Of a DNA stretch of 64,000 bases, positions 36,889 through 47,955 are shown piece after piece. Where the stretch lies: positions 62,001 through 126,000 of the forward strand of contig NZ_AHMO02000008.1 in assembly GCF_000243715.2 (NCBI RefSeq), given 5' to 3'. Numbering within the stretch: the stretch's first letter is position 1; the number at the start of each line of letters is the position of its first letter. Made by a program: the position numbers and the translations under genes. Source of the DNA: Leptospira broomii serovar Hurstbridge str. 5399 (GTDB lineage Bacteria > Spirochaetota > Leptospiria > Leptospirales > Leptospiraceae). The notes beneath the pieces were generated by a model. It did not search any database and was not told where the DNA came from. It saw only the letters and a list, made by a program, of their open reading frames with translations.

Positions 36889-38339
36889 AACCTTAAACCG
36901 GCGCTTGCATACCATCTAAAATATTCGCGCATCGCAATAGGTCTTCTAATCTCGTCCAGAATATAAGATTCGTCTTGGCCTGGTTTAACCCATGCGTACG
37001 CAGCACCTAACAAAAAATAACCGAGTTCCCCCTTCCATCCACCTGCCGCGATCAATTCGAGGCCGCGACCGATATAAGAAATTCCGATCCCGGTAGCCAA
37101 AGTCGCGCTCCAGCCGCCATCCAATTCCTTCCGGATACCCGTTTGGTAATACTGCATTCCCGAATTTTCATAATTCGGCGTTCGAATGGAATCTATTCCG
37201 TAAAAAGGAGAGTCTTGCTTGGCTTGAAAGTCCCGCAATAGTAAAATCGATACCGGAGCCAGAAATCCCCTCGGGTCGCCTTTAATTCCTGCAAATCCGT
37301 TCGAATTATGATCCGTTCTGAACGTACTGTCCTTTGTCGCATACAATGCTCTTGCAAAAACGGAGTAAGATTCCAACTCGAGCGTTCCGGAAAGCGTTGC
37401 CAACCAAGCATTCGTTGCTTGACGCGTGTCGTAAGAGTTAAATGCATCCGTTCCGTTTTCTCTCCGACCTTCCACATGAAAGGCAGAGCCGTCGAATTTA
37501 AATTCTTTAAATTTCAAAAAATCCCATTCGATTCCGGAATATCTAAAAAACCCGTAAGCGCGGAACGGTTCCGCCGTTTGAAAATAACTCGCTCTAACCG
37601 GGTCCTGTCTCGGTTCGGTATATTGGTAATAAAAAAATCGTAAGGATTTTATAATACGTTCCGGCTCCCATAAAAAATCCCCACCTTTTACCTGGAGCGG
37701 AGATTGAGACGTATCTCTAGGTAAATAGGAAAACTGCGATTGGAATTCCAACCCGATAAAGCTTCCTCGTATTTTCCAAGAAGGAACCGACCAACCGAAT
37801 TCCGCATAATTGGCAATACTCGCAAAAAGAAAACCCGCGCTATCTAATCGTTGAAACCCTCGCCCACCTTCCGCTCGAAAGGCGATTCCGGAGAGTCGCA
37901 TGGAAAGAGAGCCGATCGCCTCTCCATCCGTTAGGCGATAAACCTTGGTTTGCGAATCGTCCTTTACCATATAAGTAAGATACGGAGATACGAGAAATTG
38001 GCCTTCCCAAGCCGTCGATTTACCGATCCAACCGAACTCGGGACTTAGTGAGGCTTTCGAAGACGTTTTTGCGGCCGCGTCCGATTGAACCCCGCCTTTC
38101 TGAGAAAACCCTCTACCGGACAAATACAGGGAAGTATAAAAGCCGGACCCGGTTCGATATTTAGGAGAATCTTCCAGCGTTTGTGCGGAACGTCCGAGGG
38201 AACGAACTCGAATATTTCCATCCGATAAAAGGGAGGCGTCGTCCAGTCGGTACTTAGGATACGAATCCGCACTCGTATTGGTCCATGCGATTACGAGCAA
38301 ACTACAAGATAAAAATTGAATATACCTAAGAATACTCAC
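36885..38339 (-). CDS. predicted outer-membrane beta-barrel protein
   Basis: A 484-residue protein with signal peptide (SILRYIQFLSCSLLVIAWTNTSA split: LRYIQFLSCSLLVIAW). The rest alternates amphipathic beta-strands rich in Tyr, Phe and Ser with turns, and ends with YASAGLRF, a terminal phenylalanine strand typical of BAM-inserted barrels. No transporter family recognised. It is the last of a leftward operon with the flippase-like and PAP2 genes (4 bp overlap with the former), so a role in envelope glycan export is possible but unproven. Confidence 0.7.
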   Translation of the reverse strand: MSILRYIQFLSCSLLVIAWTNTSADSYPKYRLDDASLLSDGNIRVRSLGRSAQTLEDSPKYRTGSGFYTSLYLSGRGFSQKGGVQSDAAAKTSSKASLSPEFGWIGKSTAWEGQFLVSPYLTYMVKDDSQTKVYRLTDGEAIGSLSMRLSGIAFRAEGGRGFQRLDSAGFLFASIANYAEFGWSVPSWKIRGSFIGLEFQSQFSYLPRDTSQSPLQVKGGDFLWEPERIIKSLRFFYYQYTEPRQDPVRASYFQTAEPFRAYGFFRYSGIEWDFLKFKEFKFDGSAFHVEGRRENGTDAFNSYDTRQATNAWLATLSGTLELESYSVFARALYATKDSTFRTDHNSNGFAGIKGDPRGFLAPVSILLLRDFQAKQDSPFYGIDSIRTPNYENSGMQYYQTGIRKELDGGWSATLATGIGISYIGRGLELIAAGGWKGELGYFLLGAAYAWVKPGQDESYILDEIRRPIAMREYFRWYASAGLRF

Positions 38340-39631
38340 TTACTCGACGGCCGGTAATAGGCCAAAAAATATCCGCTTAAAAGAAGCCAGGAAGGAATCT
38401 GTCCCAAGAAGAACGCGCTGGCAGCTCCCATGGGTCCATATTCCGGGATTAATAAATTATCCAGTACCAAACCTGAAACCAATCTGACTAGTGCAAGAAG
38501 AGCTAACATTCTCGGCTGGCCCAATGCAAAGAGCGCCATTCCCAAGGGCGAAAAGACCAATTGTAAGAGATAATTCGGGTACAATAGTTGAAAAACCGGG
38601 ACGGATTCGGGATACTTACCTGAAAACAGGGCCGCGAACACCCAATCAGAAAGCAGGACCCAAGGTCCGAGAAGCAGAGCTAATCCGCCAGCCATTAGAA
38701 TCGATTTACCTAGAAATTTTGCGAACTCACCGTTTTCAGTCAGCCTGGAAAGCTTCGGATAGATCATCGAGTTCAGAACCGAAAAAAGAATTACGAATCC
38801 GCTGAAAGGCTGCAAAGCGGTTCCGTACGATGCGACGGCTTCGTTGGAATGATACCGATTCAGAAAGAATAGTTCCATTCTGTCCGACACGATCGCAAAC
38901 AAGGATGCTAAAAAAGCGTACCTGTTAAAGGAGGCCAGTTCTCTAGTCTGAATCCTTATCTCTTCTTTTTCACCGACCCAGTTTAGCTTTTCTCTCGGAA
39001 ATAGAAAAAAGAAAAGTACGATGGTTAGAGCAGGCGCGAAAGTGAAAATCCCAAGTATATCTAGATTATTTAATGCTCGATCCGTAAACTGATCGGCAAA
39101 GTACAATATCGTTAACCGAAAAAGATTGGGGAGAGGATACCAGAGTGAAAGGGATTGATACTGTCCGAAAGAGACGAAAATACTCTCGAAATACGTATTA
39201 AACGAAAGTACAAAACTTCCGAATACTAGCAAAAAGACCACTAATGCATTTTCGTGAAGTAGAATGCCGGCCACACCTGAGATGACGGCTAACGCGGCAA
39301 AGGCGCCCCATTTAATCCATAAGGACGAAGCTAATAAGATTCCGATTTTTTTCTTATCTTCCGTCAATGGAGAAAGATATTTAACCAGTGCGGTCGGCAA
39401 TCCGAATTCAGCGACGGCAAGCAAAATCGGCAAAAATCCGGAATAGTACTGGAAAATACCGTTTTCATTCTTACTCAGTATTCGAACCGAGTAGACCATA
39501 AATACGAAATTTAAGAGGGATGCAAGGACCTTGGAGCCGCCTACCGAAAAAAAGGAGCGTAAGAACCCCGAAGTGCGGAGGCGGCTAATCGCCTCCGGAA
39601 AAACTTTCAAGGTATCCGATAGTCGGGACAT
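38336..39631 (-). CDS. polysaccharide biosynthesis flippase (Wzx/MATE-like)
   Basis: A 431-residue membrane protein with about twelve hydrophobic segments and the N-terminal pattern of the polysaccharide-transport family (GSKVLASLLNFVFMVYSVRIL, then NGIFQYYSGFLPILLAV). Members flip undecaprenyl-linked sugars across the inner membrane for O antigen or related glycans. Stop codon overlaps the OMP start by 4 bp and the start lies 3 bp from the PAP2 gene, so all three are one operon. The substrate is not predictable. Confidence 0.82.
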   Translation of the reverse strand: MSRLSDTLKVFPEAISRLRTSGFLRSFFSVGGSKVLASLLNFVFMVYSVRILSKNENGIFQYYSGFLPILLAVAEFGLPTALVKYLSPLTEDKKKIGILLASSLWIKWGAFAALAVISGVAGILLHENALVVFLLVFGSFVLSFNTYFESIFVSFGQYQSLSLWYPLPNLFRLTILYFADQFTDRALNNLDILGIFTFAPALTIVLFFFLFPREKLNWVGEKEEIRIQTRELASFNRYAFLASLFAIVSDRMELFFLNRYHSNEAVASYGTALQPFSGFVILFSVLNSMIYPKLSRLTENGEFAKFLGKSILMAGGLALLLGPWVLLSDWVFAALFSGKYPESVPVFQLLYPNYLLQLVFSPLGMALFALGQPRMLALLALVRLVSGLVLDNLLIPEYGPMGAASAFFLGQIPSWLLLSGYFLAYYRPSSK

Positions 39632-39634
39632 TCG

Positions 39635-40609
39635 TTAAAGTAAGTAAATTCCTCCTTTGATCCTCTTTAAGAGAAAGGGAGAAACGTGGCTAATATAGTA
39701 GCATACGATCCCATACCTTACGTATCTGGCAACCGGATTTTCCGGCAAAAGAACTTTGAAGAGTTCTCCCAAGAAAATGAAAAATACTAAAATACCAAGC
39801 AGGGTGATTCCGATTCTCACTAGAAATGACATCCAATTAGCGCTTGCATTCCAGTCTAGCCCGGTTGAACGATTGGAAACGATCCCGATTCCGAATCCCG
39901 CTAAAGCTCCTGCGGAAGAGACGACCACTTCCCAAGAATGATACGATCGATCCACTCTTGACCCTTCCATTAAAAGAACACTCGGTATCGTGATAGCGAT
40001 AATTAGAATTATATAAGATTTCAAACGGTTGGATGAAAGCGCCTTACCGTCCGAAAAATTCGCCTCGAGTAGATTCCGATTCTTCTTGAACCAAAATTCT
40101 AATCCAAAAAGAAGCAAAAGACCTAATATAAAGCCGCCGATCACATCTCCTAGAAAATGTAACCCTGCATACATCCGAGCGATGGGCATAAGCAGAATGA
40201 GAGCCGGTAAAATTCCTTTAAACCATCGAACTTTAAAATGCAAAAACAACGTGCCGTACAAAACAACTGCAGTTTGAACGTGTCCGGAAGGGAATCCGAA
40301 AGAAGGCTCCGAAAGGCCGAGCTCGGCTGAAAAAGGTAAACCGATAGGCCGAGGAAATTCCAATAACGCTTTACAAGTTCCGTTAATAATACCTGCGACC
40401 ATCAATCCTAACGCCATTCGAATTCCGACCTTGCGATCCAAGCACAAGTAGGTGAACGAGACCAAGGCCATGAAGAAAGCCGTCGAACCCAAATAATGAA
40501 AGAGTAAGGATAGCGGACCCAAGATCGAGTTTAACCCGATTCCGTGAAGCGCTTCCAAAGGAGCATTACTAAAAATCGCACTGTTTAATACGGAAGTCTT
40601 CCAGTCCAT
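39635..40609 (-). CDS. PAP2-family membrane phosphatase
   Basis: A 324-residue integral membrane phosphatase. The three PAP2 motifs are present: KALLEFPRP (KxxxxxxRP), FPSGH, and RMYAGLHFLGDVIGG (RxxxxxHxxxD). Candidates for substrates are undecaprenyl pyrophosphate or phosphatidic acid-type lipids; the neighbouring flippase favours the first. The C-terminal ~110 residues add three or four further membrane helices not part of the PAP2 core. First gene of the leftward operon. The start overlaps a possible small antisense-free minus-strand frame at 40569-40856. Confidence 0.85.
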   Translation of the reverse strand: MDWKTSVLNSAIFSNAPLEALHGIGLNSILGPLSLLFHYLGSTAFFMALVSFTYLCLDRKVGIRMALGLMVAGIINGTCKALLEFPRPIGLPFSAELGLSEPSFGFPSGHVQTAVVLYGTLFLHFKVRWFKGILPALILLMPIARMYAGLHFLGDVIGGFILGLLLLFGLEFWFKKNRNLLEANFSDGKALSSNRLKSYIILIIAITIPSVLLMEGSRVDRSYHSWEVVVSSAGALAGFGIGIVSNRSTGLDWNASANWMSFLVRIGITLLGILVFFIFLGELFKVLLPENPVARYVRYGIVCYYISHVSPFLLKRIKGGIYLL

Positions 40610-40856
40610 GCGACCAGCCTAAGAAATGTCCAGTTCTCAGCAAAGGTTTTTCAACGACAAAGTTTACTCTCTTCGAATTGATTCCGAACGACTGGTAGAT
40701 TAACCGTCGAAACCTAGTACAATTGTCCGAGCAAAAATAAAATCCAAGTTGATGTAATGTATGCATGGGAGTAGCATGAATCAAAGGAAGATCGCAAAGC
40801 GAACAGTCGTTAACTTCGCTTGATGATCGTTTCGAGGATTGCTGACGACATTCCAA
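40569..40856 (-). CDS. possible small zinc-finger protein
   Basis: A 95-codon frame in the gap upstream of the PAP2 gene. Its Cys pattern, CSLC followed ~20 residues later by YFCSDNC, matches the TRASH/FCS-type zinc fold (C-x2-C-x20-C-x3-C), followed by a basic helix [11 protein letters not shown]. The start would be TTG at 40856 with no good ribosome binding site, and the frame overlaps the PAP2 start by 41 bp. I keep it because the Cys pattern is unlikely in a spurious frame, but certainty is low. Confidence 0.4.
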   Translation of the reverse strand: MECRQQSSKRSSSEVNDCSLCDLPLIHATPMHTLHQLGFYFCSDNCTRFRRLIYQSFGINSKRVNFVVEKPLLRTGHFLGWSHGLEDFRIKQCDF

Positions 40857-40885
40857 AGTTTGAATTTAGCATAGATAGGATTTTC

Positions 40886-41713
40886 ATGGACGAAGCCGCG
40901 CCGAAATTAGGAGAATTGGAGAGTTTATTTCTTATTCCGAGGGAATATGCCAGACTTTTTTTAAAAGGATTCCTTCACTTGATCTACGACGTAGAGGTAC
41001 AAGGAGTTGAAAATATCCCCGCCTCGGGTGGAGGAGTGATCATTTCGAATCATACGGATAATCTTGATGTGATCGTTCAGGGAACTTCCGTTACCAGGAA
41101 GATCGTTTACTTGGGAAAATACGAACTCTTTCATCCTCAAGAATCCATGATAGAACTGCTCAAGAGCCCCGCTTTTGATAATTTTCCGCTAAGCCTAATA
41201 AAAACCGGACTTCATGCCACGTTGAATACGATCGGCAGTTATCAGGGAAAAACGTTGATAAATTGGGGTGGAGTTCCTATTTTAAGAGCGCATAATATAA
41301 CCGATTCTAAATCTGCCGCAAAATATTATGAAGACCTCGAAAAGTACATGGTGGATATTATTTCAAAAGGAGAATTGGTATCCGTTTATCCCGAGGGCAC
41401 AAGGTCCGAAGACGGGAAACTCGGCGCGTTCAAAGCCTTGGCGGCAAAAATCGCAATCCAAGCGGGTGTGCCGATAATTCCTTCTGGAATTCAAGGAGCT
41501 TGGAGAATGACTAAATTAGATTCGTTTTTAAGCGGCAGAGTATTTAAAACGAAGATAATTTATAAAATTGGAAAACCGATACCTCCATCCGAATTCCCCA
41601 AAGAACCTTTAAAACGAGCAGCAAAATTATTAACCGAAGAACTCGAACGACGGGTAGCCGATTTATCGGGATGTCGTCGTAGCGACGACGAATCGAGCGA
41701 AGTGCATTCATAG
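40886..41713 (+). CDS. 1-acylglycerol-3-phosphate acyltransferase (PlsC family)
   Basis: Transfers an acyl chain to lysophosphatidic acid or a related lipid at the inner membrane face. Acyltransferase block I is SNHTDNLD (HxxxxD), and block III is [11 protein letters not shown]; block IV is [11 protein letters not shown]. 275 residues from ATG 40886, which has AGGA 7 bases before; the upstream frame to 40820 overlaps another small frame and is not needed. It is 12 bp ahead of icmF with the icmF ribosome binding site between, so the two are probably co-transcribed. Confidence 0.85.
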   Translation: MDEAAPKLGELESLFLIPREYARLFLKGFLHLIYDVEVQGVENIPASGGGVIISNHTDNLDVIVQGTSVTRKIVYLGKYELFHPQESMIELLKSPAFDNFPLSLIKTGLHATLNTIGSYQGKTLINWGGVPILRAHNITDSKSAAKYYEDLEKYMVDIISKGELVSVYPEGTRSEDGKLGAFKALAAKIAIQAGVPIIPSGIQGAWRMTKLDSFLSGRVFKTKIIYKIGKPIPPSEFPKEPLKRAAKLLTEELERRVADLSGCRRSDDESSEVHS

Positions 41714-41725
41714 GAGATTTTTGAA

Positions 41726-44700
41726 ATGGAAGCGCAAGCATACCAACCTAAACATAAACTAAAGTTCGTCACTGCGGCGTCTCTTTTTGACGGACACGAC
41801 GCTTCCATCAATATCATGAGACGAATGCTACAATCTTCCGGCGTGGAAGTCGTTCACCTAGGGCATAATAGATCCGTAAAAGAAATTGTGGAATGCGCTA
41901 TCCAAGAGGACGTACAAGGAATCGCCGTTACGAGTTACCAAGGCGGTCACGTAGAATATTTCAAATACATGATCGATTTATTAAAGGAAAGAGGAGCCGG
42001 CCATATCAAAGTGTTCGGAGGAGGAGGAGGCACTATTCTTCCGCAGGAAATCCAAGAACTGGAAGCATACGGAGTCTCTAAAATTTATTCTCCGGATGAC
42101 GGTAGAGCTTTGGGACTTCAAGGCATGATCAACGATCTTCTGACAAAATCCGATTTTCTTCCACCTTTGACCTTCAACGGAGATCTTCATGGCGCCTTAA
42201 GAACTCGAAACCCTATCGCCATCGCCCAATCCATTTCCTTAGTCGAAAGTATTACGAGTAAAAATAACGAGGATATTCCTAGCGGTGGAAAGTTGGATTT
42301 CCCTCCCCCATCTCGCGTAATTCCTGTTGTCGGAATCACCGGGACAGGCGGCGCGGGAAAATCCTCCCTTACGGACGAACTCGTCCGTCGATTCATACAG
42401 GATTTTCCGAACAAGACGATCGCAGTCGTTTCGGTCGATCCTTCTAAAAGAAAGACGGGCGGAGCCCTATTAGGAGATAGAATTCGCATGAATTCCATTT
42501 CTCATCCGAACGTCTATATGAGGTCCTTCGCAACCAGAGAAGCGAATATAGCTTTAAATAAAAATGTGAAAAAGAGTCTGGAAATTCTAAGAAGTTCAGA
42601 ATTCGATTTAATCATCGTTGAAACCGCCGGAATCGGTCAAAGCGATTCCGAGATCACCGAAGTTGCGGATATCAGCTTATACGTGATGACTCCCGAATTC
42701 GGAGCGGCGACCCAACTGGAAAAAATAGATATGATCGATTACGCCGATCTCATCTCCGTAAATAAATGCGATAAGCGAGGAGCTCAGGATGCAATTAGGG
42801 ATGTCCAAAAGCAGTTCCAACGATCTCGAAAACTTTTTGAAAAATCTCCTGATGAAATGCCTGTCTACGGAACCATCGCGTCTCAATTCAACGATCCTGG
42901 AACGAATAATTTGTATGCAGCGTTAATAAGCGCATTGAATTCGAAATTCGATTTGGGCTGGAACTCCGCTTTCTCGATCACGAAGGAAACCAGTCAAAAA
43001 ATTCATATTATCCCCCCGGAGCGACACCGTTATCTTTCCGAAATCGCAGAGGAATGCGAGAAATACGATTCCTTTGCGGAAAAAGAGGCCTCGTTAGCCG
43101 AAGTCTTATATAGAATCCAGGGGGCGATCGAAGTTCTCCGAGAAAGAGGAAAGAATACCGCCGATCTCGAGAAAGAATTTCATGAGAAGGAAGCGCAGCT
43201 TCGTTCCGAGACAAGAGACCTATTGCGTAATTGGGAGACAAAAATCGGCAAATACTCCGGCGATTTCTTTACGTATTCAGTCCGCGATAAGGAAATTAAA
43301 GTTCCTAACTTTACAAAATCTTTAAGTAATATCGATATCCCGAAAGTAGCAGTTCCGAAGTTTCGAAATTGGGGAGAAATCGTTCGCTGGTCTTATAAGG
43401 AGAATTTTCCGGGGGAATTCCCTTTCGCTGCCGGAGTTTTTCCGTTTAAACGAACTGGAGAAGACCCGACTCGAATGTTCGCGGGAGAAGGCGGTCCCGA
43501 ACGCACAAATGCAAGATTCCATTACGTCAGCTTAGGAATGCCCGCGCAAAGATTGAGCACGGCCTTTGACTCAGTGACTCTATACGGAGAAGATCCGGGA
43601 GAGAGACCCGATATTTACGGAAAAATCGGGAACTCCGGGGTCAGCATTGCAACGTTAGACGACGCAAAGAAACTCTATTCGGGATTCGATTTATGCAAAC
43701 CGAGCACTTCCGTTTCGATGACGATCAACGGCCCGGCTCCTATGCTTTTATCTTTTTTTCTAAACGCTGCTGTCGATCAATCCTGCGAAAAATACATTCG
43801 ATCCGAAGGGAAAACTAAGGAAATCCAAGAGAAAATTCAGGCGATTTACCGAATGAAAGGAGTTCCAACACCCGTTTACAAAGGTGAAATTCCTAAGGGT
43901 AACGACGGACTAGGTCTCCTGTTATTGGGAGTCACGGGAGATCAAGTCTTAAGCAAAGAAATTTACGAAAAGCTCAAAGCCGAAACGTTAACTACCGTAA
44001 GAGGTACGGTTCAAGCGGATATTCTAAAGGAAGACCAAGCCCAAAATACATGCATTTTCTCCACTGAATTCGCCCTAAAACTGATGGGAGACATTCAGGA
44101 AAATTTCATTCGGAACAAGGTCCGCAATTTCTATTCGGTTTCGATATCGGGATATCATATAGCCGAGGCTGGCGCAAATCCGATCACTCAGGTCGCATTC
44201 ACGTTAGCGAACGGTTTTACGTATGTTGAATATTATCTTTCGAGAGGGATGAAGATAGACGACTTCGCTCCTAATCTTTCCTTCTTTTTTTCCAACGGAA
44301 TAGACGCGGAATACGCCGTGATCGGTCGGGTCGCTCGAAAAATTTGGGCAAAGAGTATGAAGAACAAATACGGAGCCGGTGAACGATCTCAAATGTTGAA
44401 ATACCATATTCAAACCTCCGGACGTTCTTTGCATGCGCAGGAAATAGCGTTTAACGATATCCGAACGACTCTTCAAGCATTGTACGCGATTTATGATAAT
44501 TGCAATAGCCTTCATACCAACGCCTATGACGAGGCGATAACCACTCCGACCGAAGACTCCGTTCGACGGGCGATGGCGATTCAATTGATCATCAATCGAG
44601 AATTGGGCCTGGCCAAGAATGAGAATCCTCTACAAGGTTCCTTCATAATCGACGATTTGTCCGATCTAGTGGAGCAGGCGATATTAACCGAATTCCGCAG

Positions 44701-45100
44701 AATTTCGGAACGAGGAGGGGTATTGGGTGCGATGGAAAGGATGTACCAAAGGAATAAAATTCAGGAAGAATCTTTACATTACGAACATTTAAAGCATACC
44801 GGAGATATTCCGGTAATCGGAGTAAATACGTTTTTGGGAAAGGACGGTTCGCCTACGATCCTTCCCGATGAAATTATTCGCTCTACCGACGAGGAAAAGA
44901 AGGCCCAAATCACTCAACTGCGTAAATTCCAAGAAAGAAATCGGGACGAGGCTCCTGAAGCATTACGAAAACTGCAAGATGCTTGCATCGAAGATCGAAA
45001 CAGCTTCGATCAGTTAATGGAAGCTTCCAAAGTATGCTCTCTTGGACAAATGACCCAGGCTCTTTATGAAGTGGGCGGACAGTATCGGCGAAATATGTAA
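41726..45100 (+). CDS. icmF: fused isobutyryl-CoA mutase IcmF
   Basis: Cobalamin-dependent acyl-CoA mutase with its own G-protein chaperone, 1124 residues. Domain order defines IcmF: B12-binding domain at ~10-145 with FDGHDASIN (cobalamin His), MeaB-like GTPase at ~190-440 with P-loop GTGGAGKSS near 204 and NKCD, and mutase large-subunit TIM barrel at ~560-1124 ([20 protein letters not shown]). IcmF interconverts isobutyryl-CoA/n-butyryl-CoA or pivalyl/isovaleryl-CoA; MCM-type methylmalonyl activity is less likely for this architecture. Preceded by GGAG at 41713-41716. No cobalamin riboswitch seen in the short gap. No terminator recognised. Confidence 0.93.
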   Translation: MEAQAYQPKHKLKFVTAASLFDGHDASINIMRRMLQSSGVEVVHLGHNRSVKEIVECAIQEDVQGIAVTSYQGGHVEYFKYMIDLLKERGAGHIKVFGGGGGTILPQEIQELEAYGVSKIYSPDDGRALGLQGMINDLLTKSDFLPPLTFNGDLHGALRTRNPIAIAQSISLVESITSKNNEDIPSGGKLDFPPPSRVIPVVGITGTGGAGKSSLTDELVRRFIQDFPNKTIAVVSVDPSKRKTGGALLGDRIRMNSISHPNVYMRSFATREANIALNKNVKKSLEILRSSEFDLIIVETAGIGQSDSEITEVADISLYVMTPEFGAATQLEKIDMIDYADLISVNKCDKRGAQDAIRDVQKQFQRSRKLFEKSPDEMPVYGTIASQFNDPGTNNLYAALISALNSKFDLGWNSAFSITKETSQKIHIIPPERHRYLSEIAEECEKYDSFAEKEASLAEVLYRIQGAIEVLRERGKNTADLEKEFHEKEAQLRSETRDLLRNWETKIGKYSGDFFTYSVRDKEIKVPNFTKSLSNIDIPKVAVPKFRNWGEIVRWSYKENFPGEFPFAAGVFPFKRTGEDPTRMFAGEGGPERTNARFHYVSLGMPAQRLSTAFDSVTLYGEDPGERPDIYGKIGNSGVSIATLDDAKKLYSGFDLCKPSTSVSMTINGPAPMLLSFFLNAAVDQSCEKYIRSEGKTKEIQEKIQAIYRMKGVPTPVYKGEIPKGNDGLGLLLLGVTGDQVLSKEIYEKLKAETLTTVRGTVQADILKEDQAQNTCIFSTEFALKLMGDIQENFIRNKVRNFYSVSISGYHIAEAGANPITQVAFTLANGFTYVEYYLSRGMKIDDFAPNLSFFFSNGIDAEYAVIGRVARKIWAKSMKNKYGAGERSQMLKYHIQTSGRSLHAQEIAFNDIRTTLQALYAIYDNCNSLHTNAYDEAITTPTEDSVRRAMAIQLIINRELGLAKNENPLQGSFIIDDLSDLVEQAILTEFRRISERGGVLGAMERMYQRNKIQEESLHYEHLKHTGDIPVIGVNTFLGKDGSPTILPDEIIRSTDEEKKAQITQLRKFQERNRDEAPEALRKLQDACIEDRNSFDQLMEASKVCSLGQMTQALYEVGGQYRRNM

Positions 45101-45294
45101 AATCCCTCTCCGAACTATAATAATGGTATCGCTCCCGAAATCGCAGTATTGCGAAAAAACAATCGATTCGCTATCGAAAATGAATTGATTCTCGGGTAAA
45201 TTCTGGCAATTTTTTGACAAAGTTTTGGATTCTGAATTCTGATCTTACCCGCAGGCAACCGATCAGAACAACATATTTTTGGAGAACTATTGCG

Positions 45295-45810
45295 ATGTCA
45301 TTAAAACGATCCGTCCCGCTACTTACGATTCTGCTGATATTTTTCGTTTCGATAAATTGCAATAATCTCGGGTATGCCGGCCCCGGCGGAGTCAGAGGGT
45401 CCGACGCAAAATTAAAAATTAAGGAAGCAGTGAGTGACGAGAACGACCTCTTTGTCGCGCAGGTCTATCCTCTGCTACTCAATCCTCCGAGTTGCACCAA
45501 TTATGGAGGAACCAGATCCACTCGATTAAGCGGTTTCGATGCGCTTGTGCTAAAGGATTTCTTCGCTAAAGTGAGAAATTTTACGATCCAAGATACCAAA
45601 ATTTATACGCAAGCTTCTCTCGACAAATGTACTTCAACGATTCGAAATATAGGAGTTACGTTTGATATTCAATACGCTCAAGCAGTTCAACTTTACGCTA
45701 CTTGCAACTCCGCCCCTCAGCCGATCGATCTGGGTTCTTACATCATTTATAAATCCTGTCAATTAGAGGACGCGGGAATCATTCAATGGAATAAAACGAA
45801 AATTCCCTAA
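45295..45810 (+). CDS. small predicted lipoprotein
   Basis: A 171-residue exported protein. The signal peptide (LKRSVPLLTILLIFFVSINC) ends in a spirochaete-like lipobox, SINC. Mature part has three more cysteine pairs or singles (PSCTNY, DKCTST, ATCNS, KSCQLE), suggesting disulfides. ATG 45295 is preferred to the earlier frame at 45214 since it begins the signal peptide and has GGAGA upstream. A TTGACA hexamer lies at 45213-45218. No family recognised. Separate unit between icmF and the ligase-like gene. Confidence 0.65.
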   Translation: MSLKRSVPLLTILLIFFVSINCNNLGYAGPGGVRGSDAKLKIKEAVSDENDLFVAQVYPLLLNPPSCTNYGGTRSTRLSGFDALVLKDFFAKVRNFTIQDTKIYTQASLDKCTSTIRNIGVTFDIQYAQAVQLYATCNSAPQPIDLGSYIIYKSCQLEDAGIIQWNKTKIP

Positions 45811-45853
45811 ACTACGTGGGAATCTCGATTTAAATTCCGGCCAATCGAAAACG

Positions 45854-47827
45854 CTATGGAGTCGTGGAAAATTTAAGGCAGATTTTTCTCGGCTCCGGAT
45901 CTTCCACCTGTTTGGATAAAAGTCTTTGAAAAAAATTTCTCCGCTCGTCGATTCCAGTTCCGTGCTCGACCTGGCAGATCCAGCTCAATTCTCCCGGGAA
46001 AATCGGAAACTCCAACTTCATCCCAGGCTCGAGACTGATTATCCGCTCCTCGAAACCATTATTAGAAAATTTTAAAATCCTTTTTTGATTCGAAGCTTCT
46101 TGTAAAAAAGGAAAATCGGCTTCCAAGATCATCTTTCCGGGCGCCGATATTTTCATCCATCCGGACCCTTCTAATATATACGATTCACCCGTTCGATCCG
46201 GCGGAAAAAAAGTCCCGTATCGGGTGGTTTTTTTGCCGGAAAAGTAAATGGCTGCGACTAGCAGTCCGCAAAATACAAATATGATAAATTTGAATTCGCT
46301 AATCTTCGTTCTTCGCTTACCTATCATTGATAATATCAATATCCAAAAAGGAATTTGTATAGCTCTCAAGAAAAACCATTCCTGCAGCCAGCTATATGCA
46401 AAAATTCCTAAAAGAGACGATATTATTACTCGGTGAATTAACCCCTTTTTCTTTAGTGAAAAACGAATCCCGCGAAAGATCGCGATTCCCCATATCGCAC
46501 AGAAGAAAAATAACCCGAAGATTCCTTCTCCCGACAAAACTTGCAAGAATTGATTATGAGAAGAATGTAATCTAGTTCCTTTACCGATCCCTTTTAAAAA
46601 ATGCTCGTTTCCCCAAGCGTAAGACTCCATCCCCCCGCCAAAAATCGGAGAATAAGAAGAAAGCAAAATACCTGCGGAGTATAGTTCTTTTCGCTCTTCC
46701 CCCCCGGAAGGAAATCCGAAACCCTTAGCAAAAAGAAAAGGAAATAATAATGCTAGACAGAGCAGGACGAGAGTTGTTCGTAAAGGGAACGTTCGGGCGA
46801 ATACGCCGTTTTTTGTCAAAGAAAGGACGGTTATGGATAGAAAACTAAAGACGGTAACGCCGAAAGCTAGAGCCGCCCCACGAGCGCCGACGAGAACTAA
46901 AGTGAATCCAAAACCTGATACCAAACAGGAAATTAATAAAAACGAAATATTATATCCGAACACCTCAAATCGTCGTTTACGAAAGAAAACCGTTAAATAC
47001 AAAGCCGCAAACGGAAGGCATGCGATTAAATACATCGCATACCAACTTCTATTCCAAAAAAAAGATTGAACGCTTCGACCATCAGATAAGTGGAAAGGAG
47101 TTACGGAATGAGGAACGTTTCGGTCAACGTACCCCCCCAGCCAAATGTGATAGAAATCAAGCCAGCCGGTTACTTGAGGAAAAATGAATTCCAGGTAGCC
47201 GAGAATGAAAGCTACGGTAAAGCCTGTCAGTAGTCCGCCGAATACGATAGTCGGAATTCTAAAACCGCCCTTCTCTCGATTCAATGCCCCGGCTAGCACG
47301 AATAAGAGATAAATGGAAATCGTTACGAGTATCATTTTTAAGGGATACATGGGCTCCAATTCACCCGAACGAAAAAAGAAAAAAGGGTTAATTCGATAGT
47401 GCTCCCAGTCTCTTAAAATGTCCGGTTGGAAAAATAATCCAAGGAGGCCGGCAAAAACGAATCCACCTGATAACATTCCTCCCACGCTTTTAAAAAAAAT
47501 AAGAATGCGAGTATCCGCTCGCTTCGCGTTATAATATGCTCCGCAAAGCCAAGTGAGCAATAGAAAATCCATGATTTCCATAAAGCGTCCGCCTGGATGA
47601 TTTCCAAACAGAGGAAGAACGGCAAACAGAACAAACAAACCGAACATCGGTTTCAAAAAACAAATTCCTATCCAAAGAAACGCGCAGCCGATGATCGGGA
47701 ATCGAAACGAAAGCGGATAATAGGAAAGGAAAGAAAATAAAAATGAAACCGTAACAATGCAACCAATCCATGAGATTAGAACTCTCTTACGAGCAAGTAT
47801 AGGCTCTGGTTTTTTATGGACTGGCAT
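45854..47827 (-). CDS. O-antigen ligase/polymerase-like membrane protein (Wzy_C family)
   Basis: A 657-residue inner-membrane protein with a dozen or more hydrophobic segments and a large periplasmic loop. The Wzy_C/WaaL signature is visible: HSSHNQFLQVLSGEGIFGLFF, with the conserved His in an extracytoplasmic loop, and an FGGGMESY stretch upstream. The last ~150 residues form a soluble beta-rich domain after the final helix, which is unusual. Likely ligates or polymerises O-antigen or other glycan units. Not linked to the flippase operon at 38 kb. Confidence 0.78.
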   Translation of the reverse strand: MPVHKKPEPILARKRVLISWIGCIVTVSFLFSFLSYYPLSFRFPIIGCAFLWIGICFLKPMFGLFVLFAVLPLFGNHPGGRFMEIMDFLLLTWLCGAYYNAKRADTRILIFFKSVGGMLSGGFVFAGLLGLFFQPDILRDWEHYRINPFFFFRSGELEPMYPLKMILVTISIYLLFVLAGALNREKGGFRIPTIVFGGLLTGFTVAFILGYLEFIFPQVTGWLDFYHIWLGGYVDRNVPHSVTPFHLSDGRSVQSFFWNRSWYAMYLIACLPFAALYLTVFFRKRRFEVFGYNISFLLISCLVSGFGFTLVLVGARGAALAFGVTVFSFLSITVLSLTKNGVFARTFPLRTTLVLLCLALLFPFLFAKGFGFPSGGEERKELYSAGILLSSYSPIFGGGMESYAWGNEHFLKGIGKGTRLHSSHNQFLQVLSGEGIFGLFFFCAIWGIAIFRGIRFSLKKKGLIHRVIISSLLGIFAYSWLQEWFFLRAIQIPFWILILSMIGKRRTKISEFKFIIFVFCGLLVAAIYFSGKKTTRYGTFFPPDRTGESYILEGSGWMKISAPGKMILEADFPFLQEASNQKRILKFSNNGFEERIISLEPGMKLEFPIFPGELSWICQVEHGTGIDERRNFFQRLLSKQVEDPEPRKICLKFSTTP

Positions 47828-47955
47828 TCGTGTGAAAACTTTTTTCTAAAAGCCTTGTAGAGGCCTACGATTCCTTTTTTACAGTTCTCACCGAAAAAGG
47901 CTTTCGTTTTTTAGTTTCCCGATTAGCCTTATACGGGAAATTTTGGTTAAAATTT

